DNA from: Amycolatopsis jiangsuensis
GTDB taxonomy: Bacteria > Actinomycetota > Actinomycetes > Mycobacteriales > Pseudonocardiaceae
Length of the DNA stretch: 64,000 nucleotides
Reading direction: 5' to 3'
NCBI RefSeq assembly: GCF_014204865.1
Contig: NZ_JACHMG010000001.1
Coordinates: forward strand, 2,728,001-2,792,000
Shown: one piece after another, positions 8,234 through 19,911 of the stretch
Numbering within the stretch: the first letter of the stretch is position 1
How the letters are laid out: every line of letters starts with the position of its first letter
Translations under genes and position numbers: made by a program
The notes under the pieces: model-generated
The model's database searches: none
What the model was told of the DNA's origin: nothing
What the model saw: only the letters and a program-made list of their open reading frames with translations

Positions 8234-9585
8234 TTCAGCTCGACCTCCGCCCCGCGGTAGAGCGGGCCGACGAGCAGCCCTGCCCAGCCCGGCACCTGCT
8301 CCGGGGTGGTGCCGAGCGTGGGCGAGGCGAGCAGCCCGATCAGCTTGTCCTCGGCACTCGAGCCGACCACCGACGGCGCCCCGCCCGGCGCGCCGGACCC
8401 GCCGGAGATCGCGCCGGAGGTGATCTCCCCGGGCAGCGAACCGTCCGGTACCCGCGGCGGCGCGGGCTTGCCGGACCCGTCACGCACCGCGCCGTCGGGC
8501 GGGTACTGCGGCCAGTACCCCGGTTTGGGCACCTGCGGATAGCAGCGCGGGCCCCGTTTGTCGTCGTACTTCGGCTCGTCGACCCCGGGCAGGTACTTGC
8601 CCCGGCTCGCGGCGAACTCGATGGTCACGCGGCTGACCTCCGGATGCGCGGTGCCCTTGCCGAACGCGAGCTCCGCCTCCGGCACCGAACCCGCCAGCTG
8701 CTCGAGCATGCACGGGTACTCCGGCGCGTACTTCGCGAGCACGTCGAGCGTCGGCTGGATCGCGGTGGTGAGGCGGATGAGGTTGTCCTTGTTGACGTCA
8801 AGGAAGTTCGTCAGGTCACCGGAAGCGGCGGCCACCGAGGAGTACACATCGGACAGTCCCTGCCGCTTCTCCACCACGGTCCGGCTGGTGGTGGTGAGAT
8901 CCGAGAGCGCCTGCAGCAGGTCCGGCGCGGCCTTGTCGTAGATCCCGGACACGTTCGCCAGCCCGGTGATGTCAGCGTTGAGGTCGGGCAGCGACGGGTT
9001 CAGCTTGCCGAGGTAGTCCGAGAGCCGGGTGAGCGTTTGCCCGAGCTGCTCGCCGCGTCCCTCTAGCGCGGTGGACACCGCGGTGAGCGTGCTCGCCAGC
9101 TTCTCCGGCTGCACCGCCTGCAGCAGCGGCATCACGTGGTCGAGCACCTGCTCCAGCTCGATCGCGCTGCTGCTGCGGTCCTGCGGGATCACCGCGCCGG
9201 CCTCGATGTGCGACTGCGGGCTGGCCGGCAGCTGCAACGCCACGTACCGCTCGCCGAACAGCGTCTTGGGCAGCAGCCGGGCGGACACGTTCGCCGGGAT
9301 CACGTCCACCTTGTCCGGCTGCAGGGCCAGCTCCAGCTCGGCGTGGTCGCCGGTCGAGGTGACCGACCGGATCTCGCCGACGAGCATTCCGCGCACCTTC
9401 ACGTCGCCGCCGGTGCGCAGCTGGCTGCCGACGTGGTCGGTCTCCAGCCTGACGAGCGTGACCGGGGTGAACACCTTCTGGTACACCGCGATCGTGGTCG
9501 CGAAGAAGACCGCGGCCACGACGAGGAACGCCAGCCCCAGCACCTGGTGCCGCAGCCGGATGAGGACTTCCCGCCGGGTGCTCAT
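8230..9585 (-). CDS. mce4A: MCE family protein MceA
   Basis: 451 aa. Membrane helix (about 15-33), MCE domain (about 40-125) with GSQLRTGGDVKVRGMLVGEI and TLFGERYVALQLP, a helical region, then a Cys-containing segment (YPCMLEQL; GPRCYP) and a long Pro/Gly/Ser-rich C-terminal tail from about residue 350. First mce gene after the two permeases, as in all known mce operons. ATG overlaps the yrbE4B stop. The low-complexity tail is long but such tails are common in MceA proteins. Confidence 0.9.
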   Translation of the reverse strand: MSTRREVLIRLRHQVLGLAFLVVAAVFFATTIAVYQKVFTPVTLVRLETDHVGSQLRTGGDVKVRGMLVGEIRSVTSTGDHAELELALQPDKVDVIPANVSARLLPKTLFGERYVALQLPASPQSHIEAGAVIPQDRSSSAIELEQVLDHVMPLLQAVQPEKLASTLTAVSTALEGRGEQLGQTLTRLSDYLGKLNPSLPDLNADITGLANVSGIYDKAAPDLLQALSDLTTTSRTVVEKRQGLSDVYSSVAAASGDLTNFLDVNKDNLIRLTTAIQPTLDVLAKYAPEYPCMLEQLAGSVPEAELAFGKGTAHPEVSRVTIEFAASRGKYLPGVDEPKYDDKRGPRCYPQVPKPGYWPQYPPDGAVRDGSGKPAPPRVPDGSLPGEITSGAISGGSGAPGGAPSVVGSSAEDKLIGLLASPTLGTTPEQVPGWAGLLVGPLYRGAEVELK

Positions 9586-10454
9586 CCGGAGATCCGCACC
9601 GTCGTGTTGGCGCCCCAGATGGCGAGGCTGAGGAAGAAGTCGAGCACCGAGATCAGCACGATCGACGTGCGCACCGCCCGGCCCACCGCGACGCCGACGC
9701 CCGCCGGCCCACCGGACGCGGTGTAGCCGTAGTAGCAGTGCGAGAGGATCACCAGCACGCTGAACACGATCACCTTGGCGAACGACCAGAGCACGTCCTC
9801 CGGTGGAAGGAACAGCGTGAAGTAGTGGTCGTAGGTGCCGGCCGACTGGCCGTAGAGCCAGATGGTGATCTGCCGCGAAGCGAGGTACGAGGAGAGCAGC
9901 CCGACCGCGTACAGCGGGATCACCGCGGTCACCCCGGCGAGCACCCGCGTGGTCACCAGGTACGGCATGCTCGGGACCGCCATCACCTCCAGCGCGTCGA
10001 TCTCCTCCGAGATCCGCATCGCGCCGAGCTGTGCGGTGAACCCGCAGCCGACCGTCGCCGACAGCGCGAGCCCGGCCGAGAGCGGCGCGACCTCGCGCGT
10101 GTTGAAGTAGGCGGAGATGAAACCGGTGAGCGCTGCCGTGCCGAGCTGGTTGAGGGCCGAATACCCTTGCAGGCCCACGATGAGACCGGTGAACAAGGTC
10201 ATCCCGATCATCACGCCGAGGGTACCGCCGATCACCGCGAGCCCCCCGGTGCCGAAGCAGACCTCGGTGAGCAGGCGGGTGGTCTCCCGGCCGTAACGCC
10301 GCAGCGTGCGCGGGGACCAGGCGAGCGCGCGGCCGTAGAAGGACAGCTGCCTGCCCAGGCCCTCCAGGCTCGCCCCCGGGCGCGCGATGATCTCCAGCAC
10401 CCGGGCGTCCTCGGCGGCGCCGCGCTCGACCGGTTCGGCTGTCTGCGTGGTCAC
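9582..10454 (-). CDS. yrbE4B: MlaE-type permease YrbEB
   Basis: 290 aa. ABC permease of the MlaE family that forms the membrane core of the Mce importer with YrbEA; the ATPase (MceG/MlaF) is not in this window, as usual. About five membrane segments; the conserved cytoplasmic motif GAMRISEEIDALEVMAVPSMPYLVTTR matches the EExDAL signature of the family. GTG at 10454 starts 2 bases after the yrbE4A stop; longer frames antisense to or overlapping yrbE4A are not real. Confidence 0.92.
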   Translation of the reverse strand: MTTQTAEPVERGAAEDARVLEIIARPGASLEGLGRQLSFYGRALAWSPRTLRRYGRETTRLLTEVCFGTGGLAVIGGTLGVMIGMTLFTGLIVGLQGYSALNQLGTAALTGFISAYFNTREVAPLSAGLALSATVGCGFTAQLGAMRISEEIDALEVMAVPSMPYLVTTRVLAGVTAVIPLYAVGLLSSYLASRQITIWLYGQSAGTYDHYFTLFLPPEDVLWSFAKVIVFSVLVILSHCYYGYTASGGPAGVGVAVGRAVRTSIVLISVLDFFLSLAIWGANTTVRISG

Positions 10455-10456
10455 GG

Positions 10457-11251
10457 TCAGAGCGCCTTCGCCGGGACGATCTTGAGGTAGACCGCGGTCA
10501 GGACGACGTTGATCAGGAACAGCAGCAGGAAGGTGATCACCACGGCCTGGTTCACCGCGTCGCCCACGCCCTTCGGCCCGCCGGCCGGGTTCAGCCCGCG
10601 GAACGCGGCGACCACCCCGGCCACGAAGCCGTAGAGGAACGCCTTGATCTCGCTGACCCAGAGGTCCGGTACCTGCGCGAGGGCGTTGAAGCTGGCCAGG
10701 TAGGCACCCGGCGTGCCGCCCTGCAGCACCACGTTGAAGAAGTAGCCGCCGAGCACGCCGACCACGCTGACCAGCCCGTTCAGCAGGACCGACACGACGA
10801 TCGCGGCGAGTACCCTGGGCACCACGAGGCGTTGCACCGGGTTGACGCCGAGGACCTCCAGCGCGTCGATCTCCTCGCGGATCTTGCGCGCGCCGATGTC
10901 GGCGCAGACGGCGCTTCCGCCGGCCCCGGCCACCAGCAGCGCGGTGATCAGCGGGCTGGCCTGCTGCACGATCGCGAGCGCACTGGCCGCGCCCGTGAAC
11001 GACTGCGCGCCGATCTGCGTGGTCAGCGAACCCAGCTGCAGTGCGATCACCGCACCGAACGGGATGGCCACCAGCGCGGTCGGCAGAATGGTGACACTCG
11101 CGAAGAACCAGCACTGCTGGATCCATTCACGGAACTGGAACGGGCGCCGGAAGATCGCCCGCAGCACCTCCCAGGACAGCGTGGCGAGCCGGCCGACCTG
11201 GGTCAGCGCCGCGGTGCCCGGGAGGGCGATCGAGCCGGTCTCGCCCACCAC
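10457..11251 (-). CDS. yrbE4A: MlaE-type permease YrbEA
   Basis: 264 aa. First permease of the Mce transporter. The signature GARKIREEIDALEVLGVNPVQRLVVPR lies in the middle, flanked by about five membrane helices. Two adjacent GTG codons (11251 and 11248) follow GGAGG directly; the second has the better spacing, so the true start may be 11248. An 87-bp gap separates it from the upstream SDR gene; I see no KstR site there, so it is probably cotranscribed. Confidence 0.92.
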   Translation of the reverse strand: MVGETGSIALPGTAALTQVGRLATLSWEVLRAIFRRPFQFREWIQQCWFFASVTILPTALVAIPFGAVIALQLGSLTTQIGAQSFTGAASALAIVQQASPLITALLVAGAGGSAVCADIGARKIREEIDALEVLGVNPVQRLVVPRVLAAIVVSVLLNGLVSVVGVLGGYFFNVVLQGGTPGAYLASFNALAQVPDLWVSEIKAFLYGFVAGVVAAFRGLNPAGGPKGVGDAVNQAVVITFLLLFLINVVLTAVYLKIVPAKAL

Positions 11252-11338
11252 ACCTCCCAGTAGTCACCCCCGAGTCTTGCCCATCCCCTGCCGCCGGTTT
11301 CCGTTAGCGGTGTTCACTCCTCGTTTCCGTCGGCTCGG

Positions 11339-12097
11339 TCACACCTTCAGCGCGTGCGTGGCCGTCGCTCCCCCGTCGGCGACGAACTCGCCACCCGTGC
11401 AGTACGAACTCTCGTCGCTGCCGAGGAACACCAGCAGCGGCGCGATTTCCTCGGCCCGCCCCACCCGCCCCAGCGCGACCTTCTTGCCGACCCAGGACAC
11501 GTCCACGTCGGTGCCGGCGGCCTCGGAGACCATTTTCGTGTCGATCATGCCGGGGTGCACCGAATTGACCCGGATCCCGCGGGCGCCCAGTTCCAGTGCC
11601 GCGACCTTGGTCATCCCGCGGATCGCGAACTTGCTGGCGGTGTAGGCGACGAGGAACGGCATTCCGGCAAGACCCTCCACAGAGGACACGTTGACGATGG
11701 AGCCGCCACCGGCCCCTGCCATGGGTTCAACGACCGACCGCATGCCGAGAAACGCCCCGATCTGGTTCACCCGCACCACGCGCTCGTAATCGGCAAGCGT
11801 CGTGCTCGCCAGCTCGGAGAAGTGCAGGATCCCGGCGTTGTTGACCAGCACCGACGGCGGGCCGAACTCGGTCACGGTGCGTTCCACCGCGGCCGCCCAG
11901 CTGTCCTCGTCACCGACGTCGAGGTGACAGAACGCCGCCGTCTCGCCGAGTTCGCCGGCCAGCGCCTTGCCTTCGGTGTCGAGCACGTCGGCCACCACCA
12001 CGCGGGCGCCTTCGGCGACGAAAGCCCGGGCAGCGGCGGCGCCCTGCCCTCGCGCGGACCCGGTGATCAGCGCGACCTTGCCGGCCAGCCGGCCCAT
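11339..12097 (-). CDS. SDR oxidoreductase, 20-beta-hydroxysteroid dehydrogenase/FabG3-like
   Basis: 252 aa classical SDR. NAD-binding GSARGQG (13-19), NNAG (86-89), catalytic Ser138/139, Tyr152 and Lys156 (AYTASK). The sequence closely follows M. tuberculosis FabG3 (Rv2002), a 3-alpha/20-beta-hydroxysteroid dehydrogenase: ASTTLADYERVVRVN, VSSVEGLAGM, VNSVHPGMIDT and FLGSDESSYCTG. I chose the third of three close ATGs (12097), 9 bases after GAGGAG, because it aligns with MSGRL of FabG3; 12106 and 12103 are possible. It sits 42 bp after the hsd4A stop in the same operon, consistent with steroid redox work, though the substrate is inferred. Confidence 0.88.
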   Translation of the reverse strand: MGRLAGKVALITGSARGQGAAAARAFVAEGARVVVADVLDTEGKALAGELGETAAFCHLDVGDEDSWAAAVERTVTEFGPPSVLVNNAGILHFSELASTTLADYERVVRVNQIGAFLGMRSVVEPMAGAGGGSIVNVSSVEGLAGMPFLVAYTASKFAIRGMTKVAALELGARGIRVNSVHPGMIDTKMVSEAAGTDVDVSWVGKKVALGRVGRAEEIAPLLVFLGSDESSYCTGGEFVADGGATATHALKV

Positions 12098-12139
12098 CTG
12101 CATCATCTCCTCGCGGTGAGCGCACGGGGTGTGCGGAAA

Positions 12140-13021
12140 TCAGGGCAGGGCAAGCAGATCGGTCGCGGCGAACATCCGCTCCGGATCGCGGCCGGCGAAG
12201 TGCGCGCCCACGGTTTCGGCGAGTTCACCGGTGGTCCAGACCCCGCTCGCGGTGTCGAACCGCTGCTCCACCGACGGCGGGTTCAGCAGCGCGACCATGC
12301 CGCCGTGCACGACGAAGACCTGGCCGTTGATCGCGTCGGCGGCCGGCGAGGCGAGGTAGGCGACGAACGGCGCGACGTGCTCGACCGAAAGCGGATCGAT
12401 CCTGCCCTCCGGAGCTTCGCCGAACACGTCGGCGGTCATCGCGGTGCGCGCCCGTGGGCAGATCGTGTTGGCGCGCACGCCGTACTTCGCCAGACCGCGC
12501 GCGGCGGACGTGGTGAGCGCCGCGATGCCCGCTTTCGCCGCGGAGTAGTTGGGCTGGCCGGGTGAGCCGACCAGGAACGCCTCGGACGCGGTGTTCACCA
12601 GCCGCCCATAGACGGGTTTTCCTTCCGCTTTGGACCGATCGCGCCAGTACCTGGCGGCATTGCGGGACAGCAGGAAGTGCCCCCGCAGGTGCACCGCGAT
12701 CACCTTGTCCCAGTCGTCGTCGGACATCGAGAACAGCATCCGGTCCCGCAGCACGCCGGCGTTGTTGACCACCACGTCGAGAGTGCCGAAGTGGTCCACG
12801 GCGGCGGCGAGCACCGCGTCCGCGGTCTCGGCCAGCGAAACGTCGCCGGCGACCGCGAGGGCCTTGCCGCCGCCGGCTTCGATCTCGTCGACCACGTCGC
12901 GGGCTTCGGCGATGTCGTTGACCACCACCGCCGCACCCTCCCGGGCGAGCGCGAGGGCCTCCGCACGGCCCAGCCCCGCTCCGGCACCGGTGACCACGGC
13001 GACCTTGCCTGCCAGGCTCAT
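12140..13021 (-). CDS. hsd4A: SDR dehydrogenase, Hsd4A/Rv3502c-like (sterol side-chain)
   Basis: 293 aa. SDR with TGAGAGLGRA (11-20), NNAG (86-89), Ser146, Tyr159 and Lys163 (PNYSAAK), and a C-terminal extension after HGGMVALL. Its position just upstream of yrbE4A-type genes and next to a ferredoxin and the chsE4/chsE5 pair matches Rv3502c (Hsd4A), which acts as a 17-beta-hydroxysteroid and 3-hydroxyacyl-CoA dehydrogenase in cholesterol side-chain breakdown. First gene of the minus-strand operon; a KstR-like site lies 114 bp upstream. Name given by synteny, not by direct alignment. Confidence 0.82.
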   Translation of the reverse strand: MSLAGKVAVVTGAGAGLGRAEALALAREGAAVVVNDIAEARDVVDEIEAGGGKALAVAGDVSLAETADAVLAAAVDHFGTLDVVVNNAGVLRDRMLFSMSDDDWDKVIAVHLRGHFLLSRNAARYWRDRSKAEGKPVYGRLVNTASEAFLVGSPGQPNYSAAKAGIAALTTSAARGLAKYGVRANTICPRARTAMTADVFGEAPEGRIDPLSVEHVAPFVAYLASPAADAINGQVFVVHGGMVALLNPPSVEQRFDTASGVWTTGELAETVGAHFAGRDPERMFAATDLLALP

Positions 13022-13134
13022 CGGGCTGCCACCACCCGGATGCCACGGCGGCGCGGCACGCCGCCGACGGTGTCCACTACGGCTGTCCCCACCGCGAGCC
13101 TCCTCGTCGAAGCCTGCCTTGACCGACCACAGAC

Positions 13135-13148
13135 TAGAATCTGTTCTC
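13135..13148. promoter_or_regulatory. Imperfect KstR-like operator upstream of hsd4A operon
   Basis: TAGAATCTGTTCTC fits the KstR consensus TnnAACnnGTTnnA with two mismatches (AAT for AAC, final C for A). It sits between fdxD and hsd4A, where the promoter of the 12-kb minus-strand operon should be. Confidence 0.5.
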
Positions 13149-13176
13149 GTTACAGGCAAGTCCCATTTTGACAGGG

Positions 13177-13368
13177 TCAACCCGTGATGAACAGGGCATT
13201 CTTCGGACAGCCCGAGACGGCTTGCGAAACACGTTCTACTTGCTCGGCGGGCACCGCGCCCGGCGTCACGACCAGTTCCTCGTCGTCGTCGAGGTCGAAC
13301 ACCTCCGGCGCGAATCCCACACAGACCGCGTTCGCCTCGCACAGCGTGCGGTCGACACCGACCTCCAT
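13177..13368 (-). CDS. fdxD: Ferredoxin, FdxD-like (3Fe-4S type)
   Basis: 63 aa, the same length as M. tuberculosis FdxD (Rv3503c). MEVGVDRTLCEANAVCVGFA gives Cys10 and Cys16, and SGCPKNAL near the C-terminus gives the third cluster Cys followed by Pro; the spacing CxxxxxC...CP fits a 3Fe-4S or incomplete 4Fe-4S ferredoxin serving P450s. The start has GGAGGAAG 5 bases upstream. Divergent from chsE4 and facing the KstR palindrome. It likely donates electrons to a steroid C26-hydroxylating P450 encoded elsewhere (inference). Confidence 0.87.
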   Translation of the reverse strand: MEVGVDRTLCEANAVCVGFAPEVFDLDDDEELVVTPGAVPAEQVERVSQAVSGCPKNALFITG

Positions 13369-13398
13369 ACTTCCTCCCGTCCGCCACTCCTGGTACAA

Positions 13399-13414
13399 CT
13401 AGAACAAGTTCTAG
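13399..13414. promoter_or_regulatory. KstR operator between fdxD and chsE4
   Basis: CTAGAACAAGTTCTAG: 7-bp arms CTAGAAC/GTTCTAG around a 2-bp centre, an exact match to the KstR consensus TnnAACnnGTTnnA. It lies 30 bp upstream of fdxD and 57 bp upstream of chsE4, so one site can control both divergent units. KstR represses sterol catabolism genes until a 3-oxo-sterol-CoA intermediate binds it. Confidence 0.87.
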
Positions 13415-13471
13415 CCTACCGTCGGCGCCCGGTACCACACCACAACGAGCCCGGCGGGGTGGAGGTGACGG

Positions 13472-14653
13472 GTGCGTATCGATTACACCGAAGAGCAGCG
13501 GGCGCTGGCCGGGCAGCTGCGTGAGTACTTCGCCGAGCTGATGACCCCGGTCCGCAGGGACAGTCTCGCGGCAGCGGGCGGTGAGTACGGGGACGGACTG
13601 GCGTACAAGGAGATCGTCCGCCAGCTCGGCAAGGACGGGTGGCTGGCGCTCGGCTGGCCGGAGGAGTACGGCGGCCAGGCGCGCGGCATGCTCGAGCAGC
13701 TGGTGTTCACCGACGAGGCGGCCGCGGCCGGCGTGCCCGTGCCGTTCCTGACGGTCAACACCATCGGGCCGACAATCATGCGGTTCGGCACCGAAGAACA
13801 GAAGGCGTTCTACCTGCCGAAGATCGCCGCCGGCGAGCTGCACTTCTCCATCGGCTACTCCGAGCCGGGTGCCGGCACGGATCTCGCCTCGCTGCGCACG
13901 CGTGCCACACGCGACGGGGACGAGTACGTGGTGAACGGGCAGAAGATGTGGACCAGCCTGATCGAGTACGCCGACTACGTGTGGCTCGCCGCGCGCACCG
14001 ATCCGGAAGCACCCAAGCACAAGGGATTGTCGATTCTGATCGTGCCGGCCTCGGCAGCGGGCTTCTCGTGGACGAAGGTGCGCACCGTGGCCGGCCCGGG
14101 CACCAGCGCCACCTACTACGACGACGTACGCGTGCCGGTCACGTCGAGAATCGCCGACGAGAACGCAGGCTGGCCGTTGATCACCAACCAGCTCAACCAC
14201 GAGCGCGTCGCCCTGACTTCGGCCGCGCCGTTGCGCACGGCGCTGGCTGAGGTGCTCGCGTGGGCCCGCGGCGCCACTGCGGCCGACGGACGCCCGTTGA
14301 CCGACCACGAGTGGGTACAGCTGCATCTCGCCCGCGTGCATGCGCACGCCGAGTACCTGAAGCTGCGCAACTGGCGTATCGCGTGGGCCGCGGCGGCCAG
14401 CGAGCTCGGTCCGGCGGAGGCGTCGGCGACGAAGGTGTTCGGTACCGAGCTGGCGATCGAGGCGTACCGGTTGCTCATGGAAGTGGTCGGCGCGGCCGCT
14501 GTCGTCCGCGAAGGATCGCCCGGCGCCGTACTCGCCGGGCGGCTCGAACGGCTGCACCGCTCCGCACTCATTCTCACTTTCGGCGGCGGGACGAACGAGG
14601 TCCAGCGCGACCTCGTCGCCGCCACCGCCCTCGGCCAGCCCGTGACGCGTTAG
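13472..14653 (+). CDS. chsE4: Acyl-CoA dehydrogenase ChsE4 (FadE26)-like, alpha subunit
   Basis: 393 aa. GTG start with GGAGGTGACG upstream. Acyl-CoA dehydrogenase folds are visible: N-terminal helices, the mid-domain signature YSEPGAGTDLASL (129-141), and the C-terminal GGGTNEVQRDLVA. Together with the next gene it matches the ChsE4-ChsE5 (FadE26-FadE27) heterotetramer that oxidises 3-oxo-cholest-4-en-26-oyl-CoA, the first beta-oxidation step of the sterol side chain. The 8-bp gap to the next gene supports one transcript and obligate pairing. Confidence 0.88.
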   Translation: MRIDYTEEQRALAGQLREYFAELMTPVRRDSLAAAGGEYGDGLAYKEIVRQLGKDGWLALGWPEEYGGQARGMLEQLVFTDEAAAAGVPVPFLTVNTIGPTIMRFGTEEQKAFYLPKIAAGELHFSIGYSEPGAGTDLASLRTRATRDGDEYVVNGQKMWTSLIEYADYVWLAARTDPEAPKHKGLSILIVPASAAGFSWTKVRTVAGPGTSATYYDDVRVPVTSRIADENAGWPLITNQLNHERVALTSAAPLRTALAEVLAWARGATAADGRPLTDHEWVQLHLARVHAHAEYLKLRNWRIAWAAAASELGPAEASATKVFGTELAIEAYRLLMEVVGAAAVVREGSPGAVLAGRLERLHRSALILTFGGGTNEVQRDLVAATALGQPVTR

Positions 14654-14661
14654 GAGACGCT

Positions 14662-15684
14662 GTGGACTTCTCCCTCACCGAGGCGCAGCAAGACCTCGCC
14701 GCGCTCACTCGACGGATCCTCACCGAGCAGGTGACCCCGGAATCGCTGGGGCCGCACGGATCCGGCGGCTTCGACGCTCCACTGTGGACGACACTGGCGC
14801 GGGCCGGGGTACTGGACGCCGCGCTTCCGTCGTCGGCAGGCGGTGGTGGCTTCGGAGTCCTCGAGCAGTGCTCGGTACTCATCGAGGTCGGCCGCGCGGT
14901 CGCTCCCGTGCCGTACCTGCCTTCGGTGATGCAAGCCGGATCAGTGCTGGCGAACGATCCACAGCTGGTCGAACGCTGGCTACTGCCGGTGTCGCGAGGT
15001 CAGGCAGTGCTGGCGGTGGCGCTCGGTGGCGCCTTCACCGCTTCAGGCGGGAAGCTCACCGGTACGCAAACTGCGGTGCCCTTCGCGGCCTTCGCCGACG
15101 CTGTGCTCGTAGAGGCTTCCGACGGCGTGTACATCGTCGAGAAGGAGGCGCCTGGCGTCTCGATCACACCGCAAGCGACCATCGACCACGCGGACGCCGC
15201 GTTGGTCGAGCTGTCGGACGCGTCGGGTACGCCGCTGGGCGACGTCGCGCACGAACTGCGTCTCCGCGGCACGCTGGGCCTTTGCGCGCAACAGCTTGGC
15301 GTCGTGGAGCGCGCGCTCGAGCTGACGGCCGAGTACACCCGCGAACGCAAGCAGTTCGACAAGGTGCTGGGTAGCTTTCAGGCAGTACGGCATCGTCTCG
15401 CCGACGCGTACATCGACGTCGAAGCCGTACGCCTCACGCTGTGGCAGGCTGCGTGGCGGCTGTCCGAAGGCTTGCCCGCGGACGCCGAAGTGGCCACTGC
15501 GAAGTACTGGGCAGCTGAATCCGGGCACCGCGTCGCGCACACCGCCGTACATCTGCACGGCGGTGTCGGCATCGACGTGGAGCATCCCGTACACCGCTAC
15601 TTCGCCGCGGCGAAGCGTCTGGAATTCACCAGCGGCGGCGCGACCGAACAACTGCTGACACTCGGCCGCCTGGTCACCTCGTGA
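14662..15684 (+). CDS. chsE5: Acyl-CoA dehydrogenase ChsE5 (FadE27)-like, beta subunit
   Basis: 340 aa, shorter than a standard acyl-CoA dehydrogenase, as typical for the beta subunit of actinobacterial alpha2-beta2 steroid ACADs. It lacks the clear YSEPGAGTD mid-domain signature of its partner; the C-terminal domain has the FAD-contacting ERKQFDKVLGSFQAVRHRLAD and HLHGGVGIDVEHPVHRYFAAAK. GTG at 14662 follows AGGAGACGC. Its function is only expected as a complex with ChsE4, where the two subunits share one active site. Confidence 0.87.
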   Translation: MDFSLTEAQQDLAALTRRILTEQVTPESLGPHGSGGFDAPLWTTLARAGVLDAALPSSAGGGGFGVLEQCSVLIEVGRAVAPVPYLPSVMQAGSVLANDPQLVERWLLPVSRGQAVLAVALGGAFTASGGKLTGTQTAVPFAAFADAVLVEASDGVYIVEKEAPGVSITPQATIDHADAALVELSDASGTPLGDVAHELRLRGTLGLCAQQLGVVERALELTAEYTRERKQFDKVLGSFQAVRHRLADAYIDVEAVRLTLWQAAWRLSEGLPADAEVATAKYWAAESGHRVAHTAVHLHGGVGIDVEHPVHRYFAAAKRLEFTSGGATEQLLTLGRLVTS

Positions 15685-15710
15685 GTGGCGACGCCGTCTC
15701 CTCACGAGGT
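15676..15710. terminator. Hairpin between convergent chsE5 and pat
   Basis: Inverted repeat ACCTCGTGAG (15676-15685) / CTCACGAGGT (15701-15710). It includes the chsE5 stop codon and can serve both converging genes. No U-tract. Confidence 0.6.
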
Positions 15711-15720
15711 ACGCAGCGGT

Positions 15721-18642
<2,922 letters not shown>

Positions 18643-18644
18643 GG

Positions 18645-19808
18645 TCAGTCCCTCGGGTCGTCCGGGTCCAGGCCGTGCAGGGGGAAGACGGCGCGGCGGG
18701 TGTCGCGGATGGCGATGTCCACCGGTTCGTCGGCGGCATCGCCCCACGGGACGAACGTGGTGTCTTTCCCGTCTGTCATCGCGTGCGGGATCTCGGCGTT
18801 GGGGGCGGCTCGGGTGACCGTCGCGGTCCAGGACGACGGCAGCGGCGCCTCCGGCGGGACGTCCCGGTCGAGGACGGTGGCCAGCAGGTGCGTCCACGAC
18901 CGCGGGACCACCCGGATCAGCTGGTAGCCGCCACCGCCGACGGCGAGCCAGCGACCTCCGGCATACCGTTCGGCGAGGTCACGCAGGGTGGCGTAGATCG
19001 TGCGATGCCCGTCGACGGAAAGGGACAGGTCGGCCAGCGGGTCTTCCTCGTGGGAGTCGACCCCGCACTGCGTGACGAGCAGCTGCGGCTTGAACTGTTC
19101 CAGCAGCGACGGCACCACCGCGTGGAACGCGCGCAGCCACCCGGGATCACGGGTCGATGGCGGCAGCGGGATGTTGACCGCGGTGCCGTCACGGCCGGTC
19201 TCCCCCGGATAGCCGGTGCCGGGCCAGAGCGTGAACGGGTGCTGGTGCAGGGAGACGGTGAGCACGCGCGGATCGTCGTAGAACGCTGCTTGCACGCCGT
19301 CGCCGTGGTGCACATCGGTGTCGATGTAGGCGATGCGGTCGAAACCGTGGTCGAGCAGCCAGGAAATGCCGATCGCGCAATCGTTGTAGACGCAGAACCC
19401 GGCGGCGTGGTCGCGCATCGCGTGGTGCAGCCCGCCCGCGATGTTCACCGCGCGCCGCGCCTGCCCCTCGGCGATCTTCCGAGCGGCGAGCAGTGTCGAG
19501 CCGACGACCAGGGCCGACGCGTCGTGCATCCCGCTGAACACCGGGTTGTCCGTGGTGCCGAGACCGTGCCCGACGTCCCAGCCGACCTCCGGGGCTTCCC
19601 GCACCGCGGCCAGGTATTCGGGCACGTGCACCCGCAGCAGCTCCTCGTCCCCGGCGGCGGTCGGCACGAGCAGGTCCACCCCGTCGAGCACCCCGAGCGC
19701 GGTGGCCAGCCGGACGGTGAGTTCCAGCCGGACGGGATTGAACGGATGCTCCCCGCCCAGGTCGTACCCCAGCAGCGCGGGATCCCAGACAACGGCACGC
19801 GAGGACAT
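18645..19808 (-). CDS. acuC: AcuC-type lysine deacetylase (class I HDAC family)
   Basis: 387 aa, the usual AcuC length. HDAC signatures: GLHHA (catalytic His128/His129), YIDTDVHHGDG (zinc ligands Asp165 and His167), and QCGVDSHEEDPLA with the third zinc Asp. A Gly-rich loop GGGGYQL near residue 305 completes the active site. It should reverse acetylation made by the adjacent Pat-type enzyme. Start ATG at 19808 gives MSSRAVVWDP, aligning with AcuC family N-termini; the longer frame upstream runs through a repeat region and is unlikely. Confidence 0.9.
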   Translation of the reverse strand: MSSRAVVWDPALLGYDLGGEHPFNPVRLELTVRLATALGVLDGVDLLVPTAAGDEELLRVHVPEYLAAVREAPEVGWDVGHGLGTTDNPVFSGMHDASALVVGSTLLAARKIAEGQARRAVNIAGGLHHAMRDHAAGFCVYNDCAIGISWLLDHGFDRIAYIDTDVHHGDGVQAAFYDDPRVLTVSLHQHPFTLWPGTGYPGETGRDGTAVNIPLPPSTRDPGWLRAFHAVVPSLLEQFKPQLLVTQCGVDSHEEDPLADLSLSVDGHRTIYATLRDLAERYAGGRWLAVGGGGYQLIRVVPRSWTHLLATVLDRDVPPEAPLPSSWTATVTRAAPNAEIPHAMTDGKDTTFVPWGDAADEPVDIAIRDTRRAVFPLHGLDPDDPRD

Positions 19809-19911
19809 GTACCGCACTGTACTGGCCGAACGGCCACCCAGCCCGGTCCCGCCGACGGCCACGTCCGGACACGTCCGGCCACCGGCATCCCACCGCTTCC
19901 GGTGAACGGCC

